This document shows positions 5,904 through 6,590 of a stretch of 6,590 nt of DNA, one piece after another. How positions within the stretch are numbered: the stretch's first letter is position 1; every line of letters starts with the position of its first letter. The notes under the pieces were generated by a model. That model worked only from the letters and a program-made list of their open reading frames with translations, made no database searches and was not told where the DNA came from. The position numbers and the translations under genes are program-made. The DNA comes from Cellvibrio sp. (GTDB taxonomy: Bacteria; Pseudomonadota; Gammaproteobacteria; Pseudomonadales; Cellvibrionaceae): contig JAJQJO010000213.1 of NCBI GenBank assembly GCA_021323495.1, forward strand, positions 1 to 6,590. Reading direction: 5' to 3'.

Positions 5904-6590
5904 ATGTTTAACCTTTCCGCCAAAAATGCCCAGCAAACCAGTCACATAGCTGCGATCGACCTCGGCTCCAACAGTTTCCATATGATTGTGGCGCGCTGGG
6001 ACCATGGCCAGCTCACGTTGCTCGACCGCTTGCGCGAACCCGTGCGGTTAGGGTTTGGCCTTCAGGAAGACCTGAGTCTGAGCGATGACGCCCGCGACCG
6101 CGCGCTTGCCTGTCTGGAGCGCTTTGGTGAATGTCTGCGCGGTTATCCTTCACGCAGTGTACGGATCGTTGGTACCAAAACCCTGCGCACTGTGAAAGAT
6201 TCAAGCCAGTTTCTCGCGGAGGCGGAAAAGCGCCTTGGCCATCCCGTTGAAATTATTTCAGGCGATGAAGAAGCCCGTTTGATTTACCTCGGCGTGGCCA
6301 ACGATATAGCGCCTGACGATGACAACCGCATAGTGATGGATATCGGCGGTGGCAGTACGGAAGTGATCCTCGGTAAAGGCATGCAGCCACGCCTGAAAGA
6401 AAGTTTGAACATGGGATGTATTGCTATCACCAAAAAATTCTTTATGGATGGCAGGGTTAACGAAAAGCTGGTTACCAAGGCGTTGATTGCATGCCTGCAA
6501 GAATTGGAGCCGGTGAAAGACGAATTTTTACAGGCAGGTTGGCAGCAGGTCCTGGGTGCGTCGGGTAGTATCAAAGCGGTTGCCAAAGTT
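5904..6590 (+). CDS. ppx: Exopolyphosphatase (Ppx/GppA family), C-terminus cut by window edge
   Basis: The first 229 residues of a Ppx/GppA phosphatase, a family usually about 500 residues long, so over half lies outside. These ASKHA-fold enzymes release phosphate from polyphosphate chains (Ppx) or from pppGpp (GppA). Visible motifs are IDLGSNSFHM (18-27, phosphate binding), VGTKTLR (89-95), ISGDEEARLI (118-127, with the catalytic-region Glu pair 122-123), MDIGGGSTEV (145-154) and GASGSIKAV (218-226). DIGGGSTE and VGTKTLR resemble E. coli Ppx more than GppA, which has DIGGASTE, so I favour exopolyphosphatase. The two activities are hard to separate by sequence, and many gammaproteobacteria outside the enterics have one protein for both. 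The ATG at 5904 has GGGAG (5891-5895) 8 nt upstream. It is transcribed separately from secB behind the terminator, from a candidate Pho-box promoter. No ppk is visible in the window. Confidence 0.93.
   Translation, partial: MFNLSAKNAQQTSHIAAIDLGSNSFHMIVARWDHGQLTLLDRLREPVRLGFGLQEDLSLSDDARDRALACLERFGECLRGYPSRSVRIVGTKTLRTVKDSSQFLAEAEKRLGHPVEIISGDEEARLIYLGVANDIAPDDDNRIVMDIGGGSTEVILGKGMQPRLKESLNMGCIAITKKFFMDGRVNEKLVTKALIACLQELEPVKDEFLQAGWQQVLGASGSIKAVAKV

Noticed and set aside
1..6590. Search for a mobile element, CRISPR array, tRNA, toxin-antitoxin pair or defence system
   Set aside because: All coding space is taken up by housekeeping families in a conserved order, and no terminal inverted repeats, spaced direct repeats, cloverleaf sequence or foreign-looking gene was seen.

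Overview
The window looks like an ordinary housekeeping region of a gammaproteobacterial chromosome. Every coding stretch can be assigned to a known family. The gene order (gpmI and envC on one strand, facing away from a yibN-like rhodanese, grxC and secB on the other) matches an arrangement I know from Escherichia coli and, with ctpA added beside envC, from Pseudomonas. Moderate G+C and the protein style fit a Cellvibrio/Saccharophagus-type or Pseudomonas-related bacterium; that placement is inference from memory, not a search.

Left half, minus strand, read right to left: gpmI (2519-4063, cofactor-independent phosphoglycerate mutase), a 76-nt gap holding a perfect 11-bp hairpin, envC (1261-2442, periplasmic coiled coil plus degenerate LytM domain), a 139-nt leader with two small hairpins and an A9/T9 tract, then ctpA (1-1121, S41 serine protease with a PDZ domain), which runs off the left edge. 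EnvC and CtpA both belong to families that control peptidoglycan hydrolases, so this arm joins a glycolytic enzyme to cell-wall remodelling.

Centre: a 433-bp divergent intergenic region (4064-4496) with one candidate promoter for each direction and a GC-rich short tandem repeat in the rhodanese leader.

Right half, plus strand: a membrane-anchored rhodanese-fold protein with no cysteine at all (4497-4910), glutaredoxin 3 (4956-5213) and the export chaperone SecB (5263-5763). Gaps of 45 and 49 nt suggest one operon, closed by a strong intrinsic terminator (5784-5814). A new unit then starts: ppx/gppA (5904 to the right edge), preceded by a candidate Pho-box promoter with the spacing expected of a PhoB-activated gene, which suits a polyphosphate enzyme.

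I see no mobile element, CRISPR array, tRNA, rRNA or phage gene, and no evidence for a new system. The points most worth a second look are the Pho-box-like promoter before ppx, the cysteine-free rhodanese and the hairpin between gpmI and envC.
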